Positions 17,261-25,337 of a DNA stretch of 64,000 bases are shown here, piece by piece. The translations under genes and the position numbers were made by a program. Position 1 is the first letter of the stretch. Each line of letters opens with the position of its first letter. The notes under the pieces are model-generated. The model saw only the letters and a list, made by a program, of their open reading frames with translations, had not been told where the DNA came from and searched no databases. The DNA is taken from positions 682,001 to 746,000 of the forward strand of contig CAWADH010000008.1 in assembly GCA_963780795.1 (NCBI GenBank), read 5' to 3'. Source of the stretch: DATJGR01 sp963780795 (GTDB lineage Bacteria; Pseudomonadota; Gammaproteobacteria; Pseudomonadales; Azotimanducaceae).

Positions 17261-19093
17261 TTAGTCGATGGTCATACCGTCCAGCGTGTCGGCGTCGCGC
17301 CAATCCTTCAGCAACGCGTTGAACGCGTTGATGCCCGGCGCGTACGGCGAGTTCTGCATGTTCGCGTTGGCGCTCTTGCCTTCGCGGTTGTAGTAACCCG
17401 GCGTGCAGGCCTCGAGGAACGCCTGCGCGCCGAAGCCGGCCAGCGCGACGATCTGCTGCACCCACGCGTCTTCGGCCCCGGCCGTTGCTTCCACCACCTG
17501 CTTGCCGCGCTTCTTCACCGTGTCGACGATGTAGGCCACGTGCACCGCCTGGTCGTCGAACATCGCCGTCATGTTCGGCGACAGGCCGTTCTGATTGATG
17601 CCGATGGTGAACCAGTTCGGAAAGCCGTGACTCGTGAGGCCGTGCAGCGTCCGATAGCCGTCTTTCCAATGGTCGTACAGCGACTCGCCGTTGCGGCCGA
17701 TCGTGTCGAAATCGACGCGGCGATGCGCCGACGTGGTGATCTCGAAACCGGTGGCGTAGATGATGCAGTCCACTTCGTACGCAACGCCGTTTGCCACCAC
17801 CGCGTGCTCGGTGATCCGCTCCACGCCTTTCGCATCGGACACGTCGATCAGCTGCACGTTCGGCCGGTTGAAGGTCGCGAGATATTCGTCGTTGAACGTC
17901 GGCCGCTTGCAGAACTGCCGGTACCACGGCTTGAGCGCCTCGGCGTGATCGGCTTTCGAAACCGTTTCGTCGACGCGGCCGCGGATCTCGTTCATCTTCT
18001 GGAAGTCGGCGATCTCGGCGCGCAACATGATCTCTTCCATGTCGAGATCGCCCGTGTCCTTACCGCGATTCATCAACGAAATACCGATGCGGCGCGCGAT
18101 GTCGGTCCAGCCGTCGGCAACGAGATCCTCGGAGAGGTTCTGTCCGGTGAGCACCGCGGCGAAGTTCTCGCGCCGCGCCCGCTGCCAGCCCGGACCCTGC
18201 TGGCGATACCACTCTTCGTCCGTGGGTTTGTTGCCGCGCAGGTCGACCGAAGACGGCGTGCGCTGGAACACGTAGAGCTTCTTCGCGAACTCGCCGACGA
18301 ACGGCACGCACTGAATCGCCGTGGCACCGGTGCCGATGATGGCGACGCGCTTGTCGGCGAGCTTCGTCAATCCGCCGTGGTGATCGCCGCCGGTGTAGTC
18401 GTAGTCCCACCGCGACGTGTGGAACGTGTGGCCTTTGAAGTCGGCGATACCGGGAATGCCCGGCAGCTTCGGCCGGTTCGCAGGTCCCGTCGCCTGAATG
18501 ACGAATTGCGCATGAATGCGATCGTTGCGATTCGTCGAGATCTGCCAGCAGCGTTCGTCGTCGAGCCACTTCACCTCGGTGACGCGCGTCTGGAAGATCG
18601 CGTTGTCGTACAGGCCGAAATAGTCGCCGACGCGCTGTGTGTGCTCGAAGATCTCCGGCGCGAACGAATACTTCTCCTTCGGCATGTATCCCGTCTCTTC
18701 GAGCAGCGGCAGGTAACAGTACGACTCGATGTCGCATTGCGCCCCCGGATACCGGTTCCAGTACCACGTGCCGCCGAAGTCGCCGCCGGCTTCGATGATG
18801 CGGAAGTTCGTCACGCCGCGTTCCTTGAGTCGCGCACCGGCCATCAGGCCGCTGAAACCGGCGCCGATCACCGCCACGTCGATGTCGAGATCGAGCGGCG
18901 CGCGTTCCTCCGGTTCGACGTACGGATCGTCCTCGGCGTAGTGCGCGAACTGCGACGCCGCTTCGATGTACTGGTTCTCGCCGTCGTCGCGCAGCCGCTT
19001 GTCGCGCTCCTGGCGATACTTCTCGCGCAGCGCCTGCGGATCGAAATCGAGGTCCGGAAAGAGATTGTGCAGTCGTGCCCGTTCGTTGCTCAT
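17261..19093 (-). CDS. Baeyer-Villiger-type flavin monooxygenase, copy 1
   Basis: A 610-residue class B flavoprotein. An N-terminal extension of about 70 residues precedes the FAD Rossmann motif GAGFSG (77-82). The Baeyer-Villiger fingerprint F-x-G-x-x-x-H-x-x-x-W is at 219-229, followed by D instead of the usual P, and the NADPH motif GTGATA is at 254-259. Such enzymes insert oxygen next to a ketone to form an ester or lactone. The long N-terminus recalls larger BVMOs acting on cyclic or steroid ketones, but specificity is inference. It is divergent from the VOC gene with 167 bases between starts. A second BVMO is at 22222. Confidence 0.92.
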   Translation of the reverse strand: MSNERARLHNLFPDLDFDPQALREKYRQERDKRLRDDGENQYIEAASQFAHYAEDDPYVEPEERAPLDLDIDVAVIGAGFSGLMAGARLKERGVTNFRIIEAGGDFGGTWYWNRYPGAQCDIESYCYLPLLEETGYMPKEKYSFAPEIFEHTQRVGDYFGLYDNAIFQTRVTEVKWLDDERCWQISTNRNDRIHAQFVIQATGPANRPKLPGIPGIADFKGHTFHTSRWDYDYTGGDHHGGLTKLADKRVAIIGTGATAIQCVPFVGEFAKKLYVFQRTPSSVDLRGNKPTDEEWYRQQGPGWQRARRENFAAVLTGQNLSEDLVADGWTDIARRIGISLMNRGKDTGDLDMEEIMLRAEIADFQKMNEIRGRVDETVSKADHAEALKPWYRQFCKRPTFNDEYLATFNRPNVQLIDVSDAKGVERITEHAVVANGVAYEVDCIIYATGFEITTSAHRRVDFDTIGRNGESLYDHWKDGYRTLHGLTSHGFPNWFTIGINQNGLSPNMTAMFDDQAVHVAYIVDTVKKRGKQVVEATAGAEDAWVQQIVALAGFGAQAFLEACTPGYYNREGKSANANMQNSPYAPGINAFNALLKDWRDADTLDGMTID

Positions 19094-19260
19094 CGTCTGT
19101 AACTCGCCCTACTGATTGAATCGCATTGTCGATGAGGGATGATCGCCCGCGACCCGCAGCGGGTTCAAGCCGGCGGATGTCGCGATCCGGCCCGCACGCG
19201 TCATAATCGACGTCCGCCGCGCGCGGGGTGCGCGCGTCATCAGCAAGAGGGAGAAGCTTC

Positions 19261-19629
19261 GTGTTCAGCCACGTCATGGTCGGCGTCAACAATCTCGAGA
19301 AGTCCAAGAAGTTCTACGACGCGGTGTTCGGCGCGATCGGCATCGGCCCCGGCGTTGCCAACAAGGAGCGCTATTTCTACATGAGCCCGGGCAGCGTGTT
19401 CGCCATCACCAAGCCGATCAACGGCAAGGCGGCAACGTCCGGGAACGGAAGCACGATCGGATTCGCCGTGAAGTCGCCCGAGGAGGCCAACGCGTGGCAC
19501 GCCGCGGGCGTCGCGAACGGCGGCACCACGTGCGAAGACCCGCCGGGACTGCGCGACGGCGGCTTGTACCTCGCCTATCTGCGCGATCCGGACGGCAACA
19601 AGCTGTGCGCGCTGCAACGAGCGGGATAA
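19261..19629 (+). CDS. VOC superfamily (glyoxalase/dioxygenase fold) protein
   Basis: A 122-residue single VOC domain. It opens with FSHVMVGVNNLEKSKKFYD, which gives a metal-type His near residue 4, and closes with LRDPDGNKLCALQ, typical of glyoxalase/bleomycin-resistance/extradiol proteins. The GTG at 19261 is chosen because AAGAGGGAGA lies just upstream and the fold starts there. The reaction is unknown; single-domain VOC proteins include isomerases, lyases and dioxygenases. It sits 26 bases upstream of the PhyH-like gene on the same strand. Confidence 0.85.
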   Translation: MFSHVMVGVNNLEKSKKFYDAVFGAIGIGPGVANKERYFYMSPGSVFAITKPINGKAATSGNGSTIGFAVKSPEEANAWHAAGVANGGTTCEDPPGLRDGGLYLAYLRDPDGNKLCALQRAG

Positions 19630-19655
19630 CGCCACTTCCTACGAAGGACGAGCGC

Positions 19656-20525
19656 ATGCGCGTGTATCGGCATGCGACGTGGGCGGAGCGCGAGGCGATG
19701 CACGAAGCGATCGCAGCCCGCAAAGCAGATGCGATCGCAACGCGCATCGAACTCGGACGATGCTATCTGGAAGCGCATTCCGGCGCCGGCGCGGTCGATG
19801 TGCCGTTCGAGCGCGCCGTTGCGACGCTGGATCTCGTCGACGCGACCCGTTCCGCGCGCGAGGAAGCGATCGCCGTTGCGAAGGGTCGCGCGTCGCAGCA
19901 CGACAGCGGCAGCCTGCACTACCCCGCGCTCGCGCACGACTTCGCGGCGCACTCCGCGGCGCTTCGCTTCGCGACGTCGCCGCTGATACTCGTGCCGATC
20001 GTCCGTTACTGCGGCATGTTGCCGGTGCTGTTCAACTTCTTCGTCACGCGGGCATATCAGGACGCGATCAACGAGCAATCGGCGCACCACTTCCACATGG
20101 ATCCGGAAGACACGATCTCGTTCAAGGTGTTCGTACAGCTGACCGATGTGGACGACGACTGCGGCCCGTTTCACGCGCTGCCAGCGAATCTCACGCGCGC
20201 AGTGCTCGATGCGGTGGGCTACAGCGGCATCACGTTCATGACTGACGAGCGCATCGAGGCGCTGGTCGGATGGGATGCGGTCGTGAAACTGACCGGACCG
20301 GGCGGCACGGTCGGCTTCGTCGATACGACGCGGTGCCTGCATTTCGGCGGCCGGCCGCGCAAGCCCGGCAAACCGGTGCGCGACCAGCTCGTGTTCCAGT
20401 ATCTGTTGCCGACGAGCCTGTTGTTCCCGGTGCACGGCGATGCGAAGCACCCGCGGTTCCTGCCGCAGCTCGACGCAACCGGCGACGCGCATTGGGATGC
20501 GCTGATCGGAGCGCGCTTCACGTAG
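19656..20525 (+). CDS. PhyH-like putative Fe(II)/2-oxoglutarate-type oxygenase
   Basis: A 289-residue protein. A non-haem iron facial triad is suggested by H147-x-D149 in HHFHMDPED and a distal H229 in TTRCLHFGG, with R242 placed to bind a 2-oxoglutarate carboxylate (GKPVRDQLVFQYL). This layout matches phytanoyl-CoA-dioxygenase-fold proteins. The family hydroxylates lipids, acyl groups or natural products; the substrate is unknown here. The ATG at 19656 has GAAGGACG upstream. It probably shares a transcript with the VOC gene. An unrelated-looking PhyH-type relative is a broken gene at 60137-61065. Confidence 0.65.
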   Translation: MRVYRHATWAEREAMHEAIAARKADAIATRIELGRCYLEAHSGAGAVDVPFERAVATLDLVDATRSAREEAIAVAKGRASQHDSGSLHYPALAHDFAAHSAALRFATSPLILVPIVRYCGMLPVLFNFFVTRAYQDAINEQSAHHFHMDPEDTISFKVFVQLTDVDDDCGPFHALPANLTRAVLDAVGYSGITFMTDERIEALVGWDAVVKLTGPGGTVGFVDTTRCLHFGGRPRKPGKPVRDQLVFQYLLPTSLLFPVHGDAKHPRFLPQLDATGDAHWDALIGARFT

Positions 20526-20632
20526 ACGCGACTGCAGTCCGCCAGGGCCAGGCCCTTCGCGTGGGATCGACGAACCGAAATACGCTACGCTGCAAACCGG
20601 CAAACGCACGCACGAACTCGAGGAGCCTTTCG

Positions 20633-21265
20633 ATGACTTCCCTACGAACGATCTACCTCGCTGTAGCGCTGTTCGCGCTCGGCGGATGCACGTCCGCTTT
20701 CGTGTCGACGTGGAAGGCGCCCGACGCCCAACCCTTCGAATTGCGCGGCGCGAAAGTGGCCGCCGTGGTGATGATGCAGAACGAAGCGGGACGGCGCGCG
20801 GCAGAAGACGCGCTCGCACACGAGATCTCGGTGTACGGGGCGCAAGGCGTGCCGATGTATCAGATCTTTCCGGATGCACGGCCGACGAGCGAACCGGAGG
20901 CGCGCAAGGCGCTCGAACACGCCGGCATGGCCGGCGTCGTCGTGTTGCGTCCGGTCAGCGTCGACAAAGAGATCGTATCGACACCGGGCACCACCTACCC
21001 GGGCGGCCCCTACGGTACGTATTGGGGCGGCTACTACGGCTACGGCTGGGGATCGCCGTGGGGAATGGGCGTTGCGACCGGCGGCGAGATCCGCACGAAC
21101 ACGATCGTCACGATCGAGACGCTCATCTACTCCTTCAGGCAGAACAAGCTCGTGTTCGGCGCGCAGAGCCGAACCACCAACCCGCGCGATGTCGACAAGG
21201 TCGTGCACAAGCTGTCGACCGACGTCGCAAAGGAACTGCAGAAGCAGGGGTTGATCGGTCCCTGA
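20633..21265 (+). CDS. Putative lipoprotein of unknown function
   Basis: A 210-residue exported protein. The signal peptide runs from MTSLRTIYLAVALF to a lipobox ALGGC (Cys about residue 19), so it should be lipidated and anchored in the membrane facing the periplasm. The central YPGGPYGTYWGGYYGYGWGSPWGMG segment is a Gly/Tyr/Trp-rich linker (about residues 122-146). The flanking parts look like a small alpha/beta domain similar in style to DUF4136-type lipoproteins, but I do not recognise the family. A GAGGAG ribosome site precedes the ATG. Envelope-stress or assembly roles are guesses only. Confidence 0.75.
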   Translation: MTSLRTIYLAVALFALGGCTSAFVSTWKAPDAQPFELRGAKVAAVVMMQNEAGRRAAEDALAHEISVYGAQGVPMYQIFPDARPTSEPEARKALEHAGMAGVVVLRPVSVDKEIVSTPGTTYPGGPYGTYWGGYYGYGWGSPWGMGVATGGEIRTNTIVTIETLIYSFRQNKLVFGAQSRTTNPRDVDKVVHKLSTDVAKELQKQGLIGP

Positions 21266-21326
21266 CCCATCGCTTGACCCGGCCCGCCCGAACTCGCATG
21301 GTCGCTCTCTTGCGCGAGGGATCGAC

Positions 21327-22190
21327 ATGACGAAGCGGGCTTTGGTGCTGGGCGGCGGGGGCAGCGTCGGAATCGCGTGGGAAACCGGTCTGGCTGCCGG
21401 CCTGGCAGACGAAGGCATCGACCTGCGACTTGCCGACAAGATCGTCGGCACCTCGGCCGGGTCGCTCGTCGGCGCGGAGTTGGCATCGGGCCGGTCGCCG
21501 GCCGAGTTACGCGCGCGACTGACCGAAGGCGCGCAAGCGCGGGCCGGCCAGAGTTCGACGTCGAACGCGGTGCCGGTGCCGGATCTCACCCGGCTGATGG
21601 ATTTCATGGCGCGCGTGCCGAAAGACGAAGCGGAAGCGCTGAAACTGCGCGCCGAGATCGGCGCGTACGCGCTCGAAGCCGCGACTATTCCGGAAGAAGC
21701 GTGCATCGGCTTCTTCGCGTCTGTCGCCGAGACGCCCTGGCCGGCGAAGTATTCGTGCACCGCGGTCGACGCACAGAGCGGGCGTTTCGTCGTGCTGGAT
21801 CAGCGCACCGGCACGCCGCTCGCGCGCGGCGTGGCGTCGAGCTGCTCCGTGCCCGGTCTCTTCCCGCCGATCACCATCAACGGCCGCCGCTATTACGACG
21901 GCGGCATACGCTCCGCGACGAACTTCGACCTGGCCGAAGGTTATGAGCGCGTTGTGGCGGTGGCGGTGATTCCGCCGGGCGGCGCCGCCTTCATGGCCGC
22001 GCGCATCGATCCTGAACTCGCGCAGCTGCGCCGGAGCGGCTCGCACGTGGAACTGATCACGCCTGACGCCGCGTCGCTCGACGTATTCGGTCCGAACCTG
22101 ATGGACGCCTCGCGTCAAGCCGCGGCGCTCGATGCGGGCGTGAAACAAGGGCGTGCCGAATCGGTGCGCATCCGCTCCGTGTGGGCGTAG
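21327..22190 (+). CDS. Patatin-like phospholipase
   Basis: A 287-residue patatin-fold lipid acyl hydrolase. The oxyanion hole is the Gly-rich VLGGGGSVG at residues 7-15. The nucleophile elbow is G41-T-S43-A-G45 and the dyad Asp is D191 in YYDGG. These fit a catalytic Ser-Asp dyad. There is no signal peptide, so it acts inside the cell on phospholipids or other acyl esters. It is 31 bases upstream of the BVMO gene at 22222 on the same strand. An ester-forming BVMO followed by a lipase/esterase is a common catabolic pairing, though here only proximity supports it. Confidence 0.9.
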   Translation: MTKRALVLGGGGSVGIAWETGLAAGLADEGIDLRLADKIVGTSAGSLVGAELASGRSPAELRARLTEGAQARAGQSSTSNAVPVPDLTRLMDFMARVPKDEAEALKLRAEIGAYALEAATIPEEACIGFFASVAETPWPAKYSCTAVDAQSGRFVVLDQRTGTPLARGVASSCSVPGLFPPITINGRRYYDGGIRSATNFDLAEGYERVVAVAVIPPGGAAFMAARIDPELAQLRRSGSHVELITPDAASLDVFGPNLMDASRQAAALDAGVKQGRAESVRIRSVWA

Positions 22191-22221
22191 CCGACAACAG
22201 ATTCGCAAAGGGGAAGAGAGC

Positions 22222-23931
22222 ATGAACGAAGCAGCGAAACTCACTGCAAAGGCCGTTCCGCAGTACGAGGTGATCATCATCGGCGCCGGCGTGGGCGGCA
22301 TCTATCAGCTGTACCGGCTCGCGCAGCTCGGCGTGAACGTGACGGTGGTCGAAGGCGCCGCCGACCTCGGCGGCACGTGGTACCACAACCGCTATCCCGG
22401 CTGCCGCTTCGATTCCGAGTCCTACACGTACGGCTTTTCTTTTTCGAAGGAACTGCTGAACGAATGGCACTGGAAGGAGCGTTTCTCCGGACAGCCCGAG
22501 AACCTGCGTTATCTCAACTACGTCGCCGACAAGTTCGATCTGCGCAAGTACATGCAGTTCAACTGCGTCGTCAGTGCCGCGACGTTCGACGACGCGAACG
22601 ACCTGTGGCGCCTGCGGCTGCAGAACGGCCGCGAGCTGACCTGCCGTTTCCTCGTCACCGCCGTCGGATTGCTATCCGCACCGACGCCGCCGCGCATTCC
22701 CGGCATGGAGACGTTCGAAGGTCCGTCGTTTCACACCTACTACTGGCCACAGGAGCCCGTCGAACTCGAAGGCAAACGCGTCGCAGTGATCGGTACCGGC
22801 GCAACCGGCGTGCAGGTGATCGCCGCCCTCTCCGACATGGTCGCCGATCTAACGGTTTTCCAACGCCGCCCGAACTGGTGTGCGCCGCTCAACAACGGAC
22901 CGATCTCCGACGCCGAGATGGCCGACATCCGTGCGCGCTACGACCAGATCTTCGACAAGTGTCTGAAGAGTCCCGGCGGGTTCGAGCACGAACCCGATCG
23001 TCGCGGCTTTTACGAAGTGTCGCGCGAAGAACGGCTCGCGTTGTGGGACAAGCTGTACGCGGAGCCGGGCTTCGGCATCTGGCTCAGCAATTTCCGCGAG
23101 ATCTTCTTCGACGAAGCGGCGAACGCCGAATTTTCCGAGTACGTCGCGAACCGGATCCGTCAGCGTGTGAAGGATCCCGTCGTCGCCGAAAAGCTGATTC
23201 CGAAAGATCACGGCTTCGGCGTGCAGCGCGTGCCGCTCGAGACGAAATACTACGAGGCTTACAACAAACCGCACGTGCATCTGGTCGACATTGCGGAAAC
23301 GCCGATCGAACGCATTACGCCAACCGGCATCCGCACCAGCGAGCGCGATTACGAGTTCGACATCATCGTGTACGCCACCGGCTTCGACGCGATCACGGGT
23401 TCGTACGACCGCATCGACTTCCAGGGCGTGAACGGCGAGAAGCTGCGCGACAAATGGCGCGACGGGCCGATCACGTATGTGGGCATGCAGATCCACGGCT
23501 TCCCGAATCTCATCACCATCGCGGGTCCGCAAAGCGGCTCTGCCTCCACGAATTATCCGCGCGGCATCGAAGTGGGCGTGGACTGGGCGACCGGACTGCT
23601 TCAATACGCCTGGGATCACGGTTACACGCGCATGGAGGCAACGCCCGAAGCCGAACAGCAGTGGAGTGACCAGGTGGCGCAGATGTACGCAACAGTGCTG
23701 ATGCGCAAAGCAAAAGGCTGGTTCACCGGGTACAACTCGAACGTAGAGGGGCATGAGGCAGGCCGCATCCGCTACTTCGTCTACAACGGCGGCTCGCCGA
23801 AGTTCCGGCAGACGCTCATCGACATGGCGAACGAGGGGTATACGGGGATCGAGTTCCGGCGTGCGGGGTCGAACGAGCAGGAACGGCGCGCGCGACGCGA
23901 CGCGACGGAACGCAGCGAATCGGCGAGTTGA
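22222..23931 (+). CDS. Baeyer-Villiger-type flavin monooxygenase, copy 2
   Basis: A 569-residue class B flavoprotein. The FAD motif GAGVGG is at 21-26 and GGTWYHNRYPGCRFD follows at about 50-64. The full Baeyer-Villiger fingerprint F-x-G-x-x-x-H-x-x-x-W-P is at 165-176, and the NADPH motif GTGATG is at 191-196. It is close in layout to cyclohexanone/phenylacetone-type enzymes, so ketone to ester or lactone is the expected reaction. The ATG at 22222 has GGGGAAGAG upstream. Its fingerprint is more canonical than that of copy 1. Residues after about 545 form a charged Arg/Glu tail. Confidence 0.94.
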   Translation: MNEAAKLTAKAVPQYEVIIIGAGVGGIYQLYRLAQLGVNVTVVEGAADLGGTWYHNRYPGCRFDSESYTYGFSFSKELLNEWHWKERFSGQPENLRYLNYVADKFDLRKYMQFNCVVSAATFDDANDLWRLRLQNGRELTCRFLVTAVGLLSAPTPPRIPGMETFEGPSFHTYYWPQEPVELEGKRVAVIGTGATGVQVIAALSDMVADLTVFQRRPNWCAPLNNGPISDAEMADIRARYDQIFDKCLKSPGGFEHEPDRRGFYEVSREERLALWDKLYAEPGFGIWLSNFREIFFDEAANAEFSEYVANRIRQRVKDPVVAEKLIPKDHGFGVQRVPLETKYYEAYNKPHVHLVDIAETPIERITPTGIRTSERDYEFDIIVYATGFDAITGSYDRIDFQGVNGEKLRDKWRDGPITYVGMQIHGFPNLITIAGPQSGSASTNYPRGIEVGVDWATGLLQYAWDHGYTRMEATPEAEQQWSDQVAQMYATVLMRKAKGWFTGYNSNVEGHEAGRIRYFVYNGGSPKFRQTLIDMANEGYTGIEFRRAGSNEQERRARRDATERSESAS

Positions 23932-24060
23932 CCTGCGAGGGACGATCGCTGAATCGACGCAGTTTGCTGACATCGACTACTCCGACCAGCGAATGCTCAC
24001 GTTACGCCTGGGCGACGAGCCACAGCCGGTCAAACCTGCAGACGTCATGATCATCGCGCG

Positions 24061-24066
24061 TATACT
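24061..24066 (+). promoter_or_regulatory. Probable -10 box of the toxin/antitoxin operon, predicting a near-leaderless mRNA
   Basis: TATACT sits 8 bases before the ATG of the antitoxin gene. A weak -35-like TGCAGA is at 24037-24042 (18-base spacing). Transcription would begin about 24073, so the mRNA would be leaderless or nearly so. No Shine-Dalgarno sequence is visible before the ATG, which agrees. Confidence 0.5.
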
Positions 24067-24074
24067 CGGACCTC

Positions 24075-24293
24075 ATGATGAAGACGACCGAAGAGCTACT
24101 CGAACAGGCAAAGCGCTTGCCGCTCGTCGAGCGCGCAGCACTCGTTGATGCGCTTCTCGAAACGATCGATGCCGGCGACCCCGAGCACGACGCGAAATGG
24201 TCCGAAGAAGCGAAATCGAGGCTGGGCGCGTACTGGTCCGGCGAACTGCCCGCCATTAATGCCGACGAGGTGTTCGACAGCAAGCTTCGGTGA
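24075..24293 (+). CDS. Addiction-module antitoxin component
   Basis: A 72-residue acidic protein. It matches the small addiction-module component family found next to RelE/ParE toxins: helical TTEELLEQAKRLPLVERAALVDALLETID, then a short Trp-containing stretch (KWSEEAKSRLGAYWSGE) and a C-terminal VFDSKLR. It should bind and neutralise the downstream toxin and, with it, repress the operon. Start is ATG at 24075 or 24078. Its stop TGA overlaps the toxin's GTG (GTGA), so the proteins are translationally coupled in the usual antitoxin-first order. Confidence 0.85.
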   Translation: MMKTTEELLEQAKRLPLVERAALVDALLETIDAGDPEHDAKWSEEAKSRLGAYWSGELPAINADEVFDSKLR

Positions 24294-24595
24294 AGCCGCG
24301 CTTTCTCTCGATTGCCTCTCGCGAATTCCAAGAGGCAGTCGCGCACTATGAGTCGGTCACCCGTGGACTGGGCGACCGCTTCCGCGCAGAAGTGAAGGGA
24401 GCGGTGGATCGCATCAAAGCCAATCCGACCGCTTGGACGCCACTCGGCGAGAATCTAAGGCGGTGTCGCACAACTCATTTTCCATACGCGCTGATCTACA
24501 ACGTCGAAGCCGACTCGATCCTCATTGTCGCGGTGTCGCATTTGCATCGAGATCCGGTGCATTGGCGGAGTCGGCCACCAAGACTGTCATCGTGA
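24290..24595 (+). CDS. RelE/ParE-family toxin
   Basis: A 101-residue basic protein of the RelE/ParE fold. The pattern FLSIASREFQEAVAHYESVTRGLGDRFRAEV, then RRCRTTHFPYALIYNV, then ILIVAVSHLHRDPVHW is typical of ParE, with the final H-R-x-P-x-x-W. Family members either poison gyrase (ParE) or cut mRNA on ribosomes (RelE); the sequence fits ParE better. The start is a GTG overlapping the antitoxin stop. The pair is isolated from any plasmid or phage gene and probably stabilises this chromosomal region or has a stress role. Confidence 0.85.
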   Translation: MKPRFLSIASREFQEAVAHYESVTRGLGDRFRAEVKGAVDRIKANPTAWTPLGENLRRCRTTHFPYALIYNVEADSILIVAVSHLHRDPVHWRSRPPRLSS

Positions 24596-25268
24596 ACTGC
24601 TGCCCGAACATCATGTTGAGAACGATCGTGGCTGTACGATCCGCCCCGCCGCTCCCACCGACGCACCGTTCCTCGCGTGGGTGATGCTCACCGCAGCCCG
24701 CTCGCACCTCGGGCGAGGCTGGTTCGACATCGCGCTCGCTCGGCCGGAATCCGATTGCCTCGAGTTCCTGCGGCGTCTAACCGAGACGCAGGCGCGCTCC
24801 TGGTGGCATTTCTCTCACTTCCACGTTGCCGAAGTGGACGGCGTCGCGGCGGCCGCATTGTGCGCGTTTCACGGCTCGGCACCTTACACCGCCTCGGGTC
24901 CCGCGATCGACGAAGTCTTCGCGATCCTCGGTGCGGACAAAACGGAGTCAGACGCGCTGTGGGCACGCGGGTCCTACATCTTCACCTGCACGTTCGAGCC
25001 GCACGACGCCGCCTGGACGATCGAGAACGTCGCCACGTTGCCGCGCTTTCGAGGAAGTGGCCTCGCCGGCGAGCTGATCCGCCATGTACTTCCGGACGGC
25101 AAGCGCCTCGGCATGCGCGAAGCGCAGATCACGTTCCTGATCGGCAACGATTCGGCGGAGCGCACGTATGCGAACGCAGGATTCGAACACGCCGGCGACC
25201 GCCGTTCGCCGGAATTCGCGGCGGCCACCGGTGCGCCGGGTATCCGTCGGTACGTCAAACTGCTTTGA
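24525..25268 (+). CDS. GNAT-family N-acetyltransferase, start uncertain
   Basis: A GNAT-fold protein. The conserved part begins at TIRPAAPTDAPFLAWV (base about 24636). It includes IENVATLPRFRGSGLAGELIRHVL, the acetyl-CoA-binding R-x-x-G-x-G/A region (here R-F-R-G-S-G-L-A), and ends with NDSAERTYANAGFEHAGDR, a normal GNAT ending. No good start exists: the only upstream in-frame candidate is a TTG at 24525 inside the toxin gene, and the first in-frame ATG (24684) would remove strand one. An ATG at 24613 lies in another frame and reads MLRTIV. A one-base indel near 24630 or a non-standard start is possible. The substrate is unknown. Confidence 0.6.
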   Translation: MSRCRICIEIRCIGGVGHQDCHRELLPEHHVENDRGCTIRPAAPTDAPFLAWVMLTAARSHLGRGWFDIALARPESDCLEFLRRLTETQARSWWHFSHFHVAEVDGVAAAALCAFHGSAPYTASGPAIDEVFAILGADKTESDALWARGSYIFTCTFEPHDAAWTIENVATLPRFRGSGLAGELIRHVLPDGKRLGMREAQITFLIGNDSAERTYANAGFEHAGDRRSPEFAAATGAPGIRRYVKLL

Positions 25269-25337
25269 AGCTGGCGTCGCGTTGTCGATTTGACGCAGCA
25301 TCGAACGTCTATTGACCAGGACGCACTGGAGTTCGAT

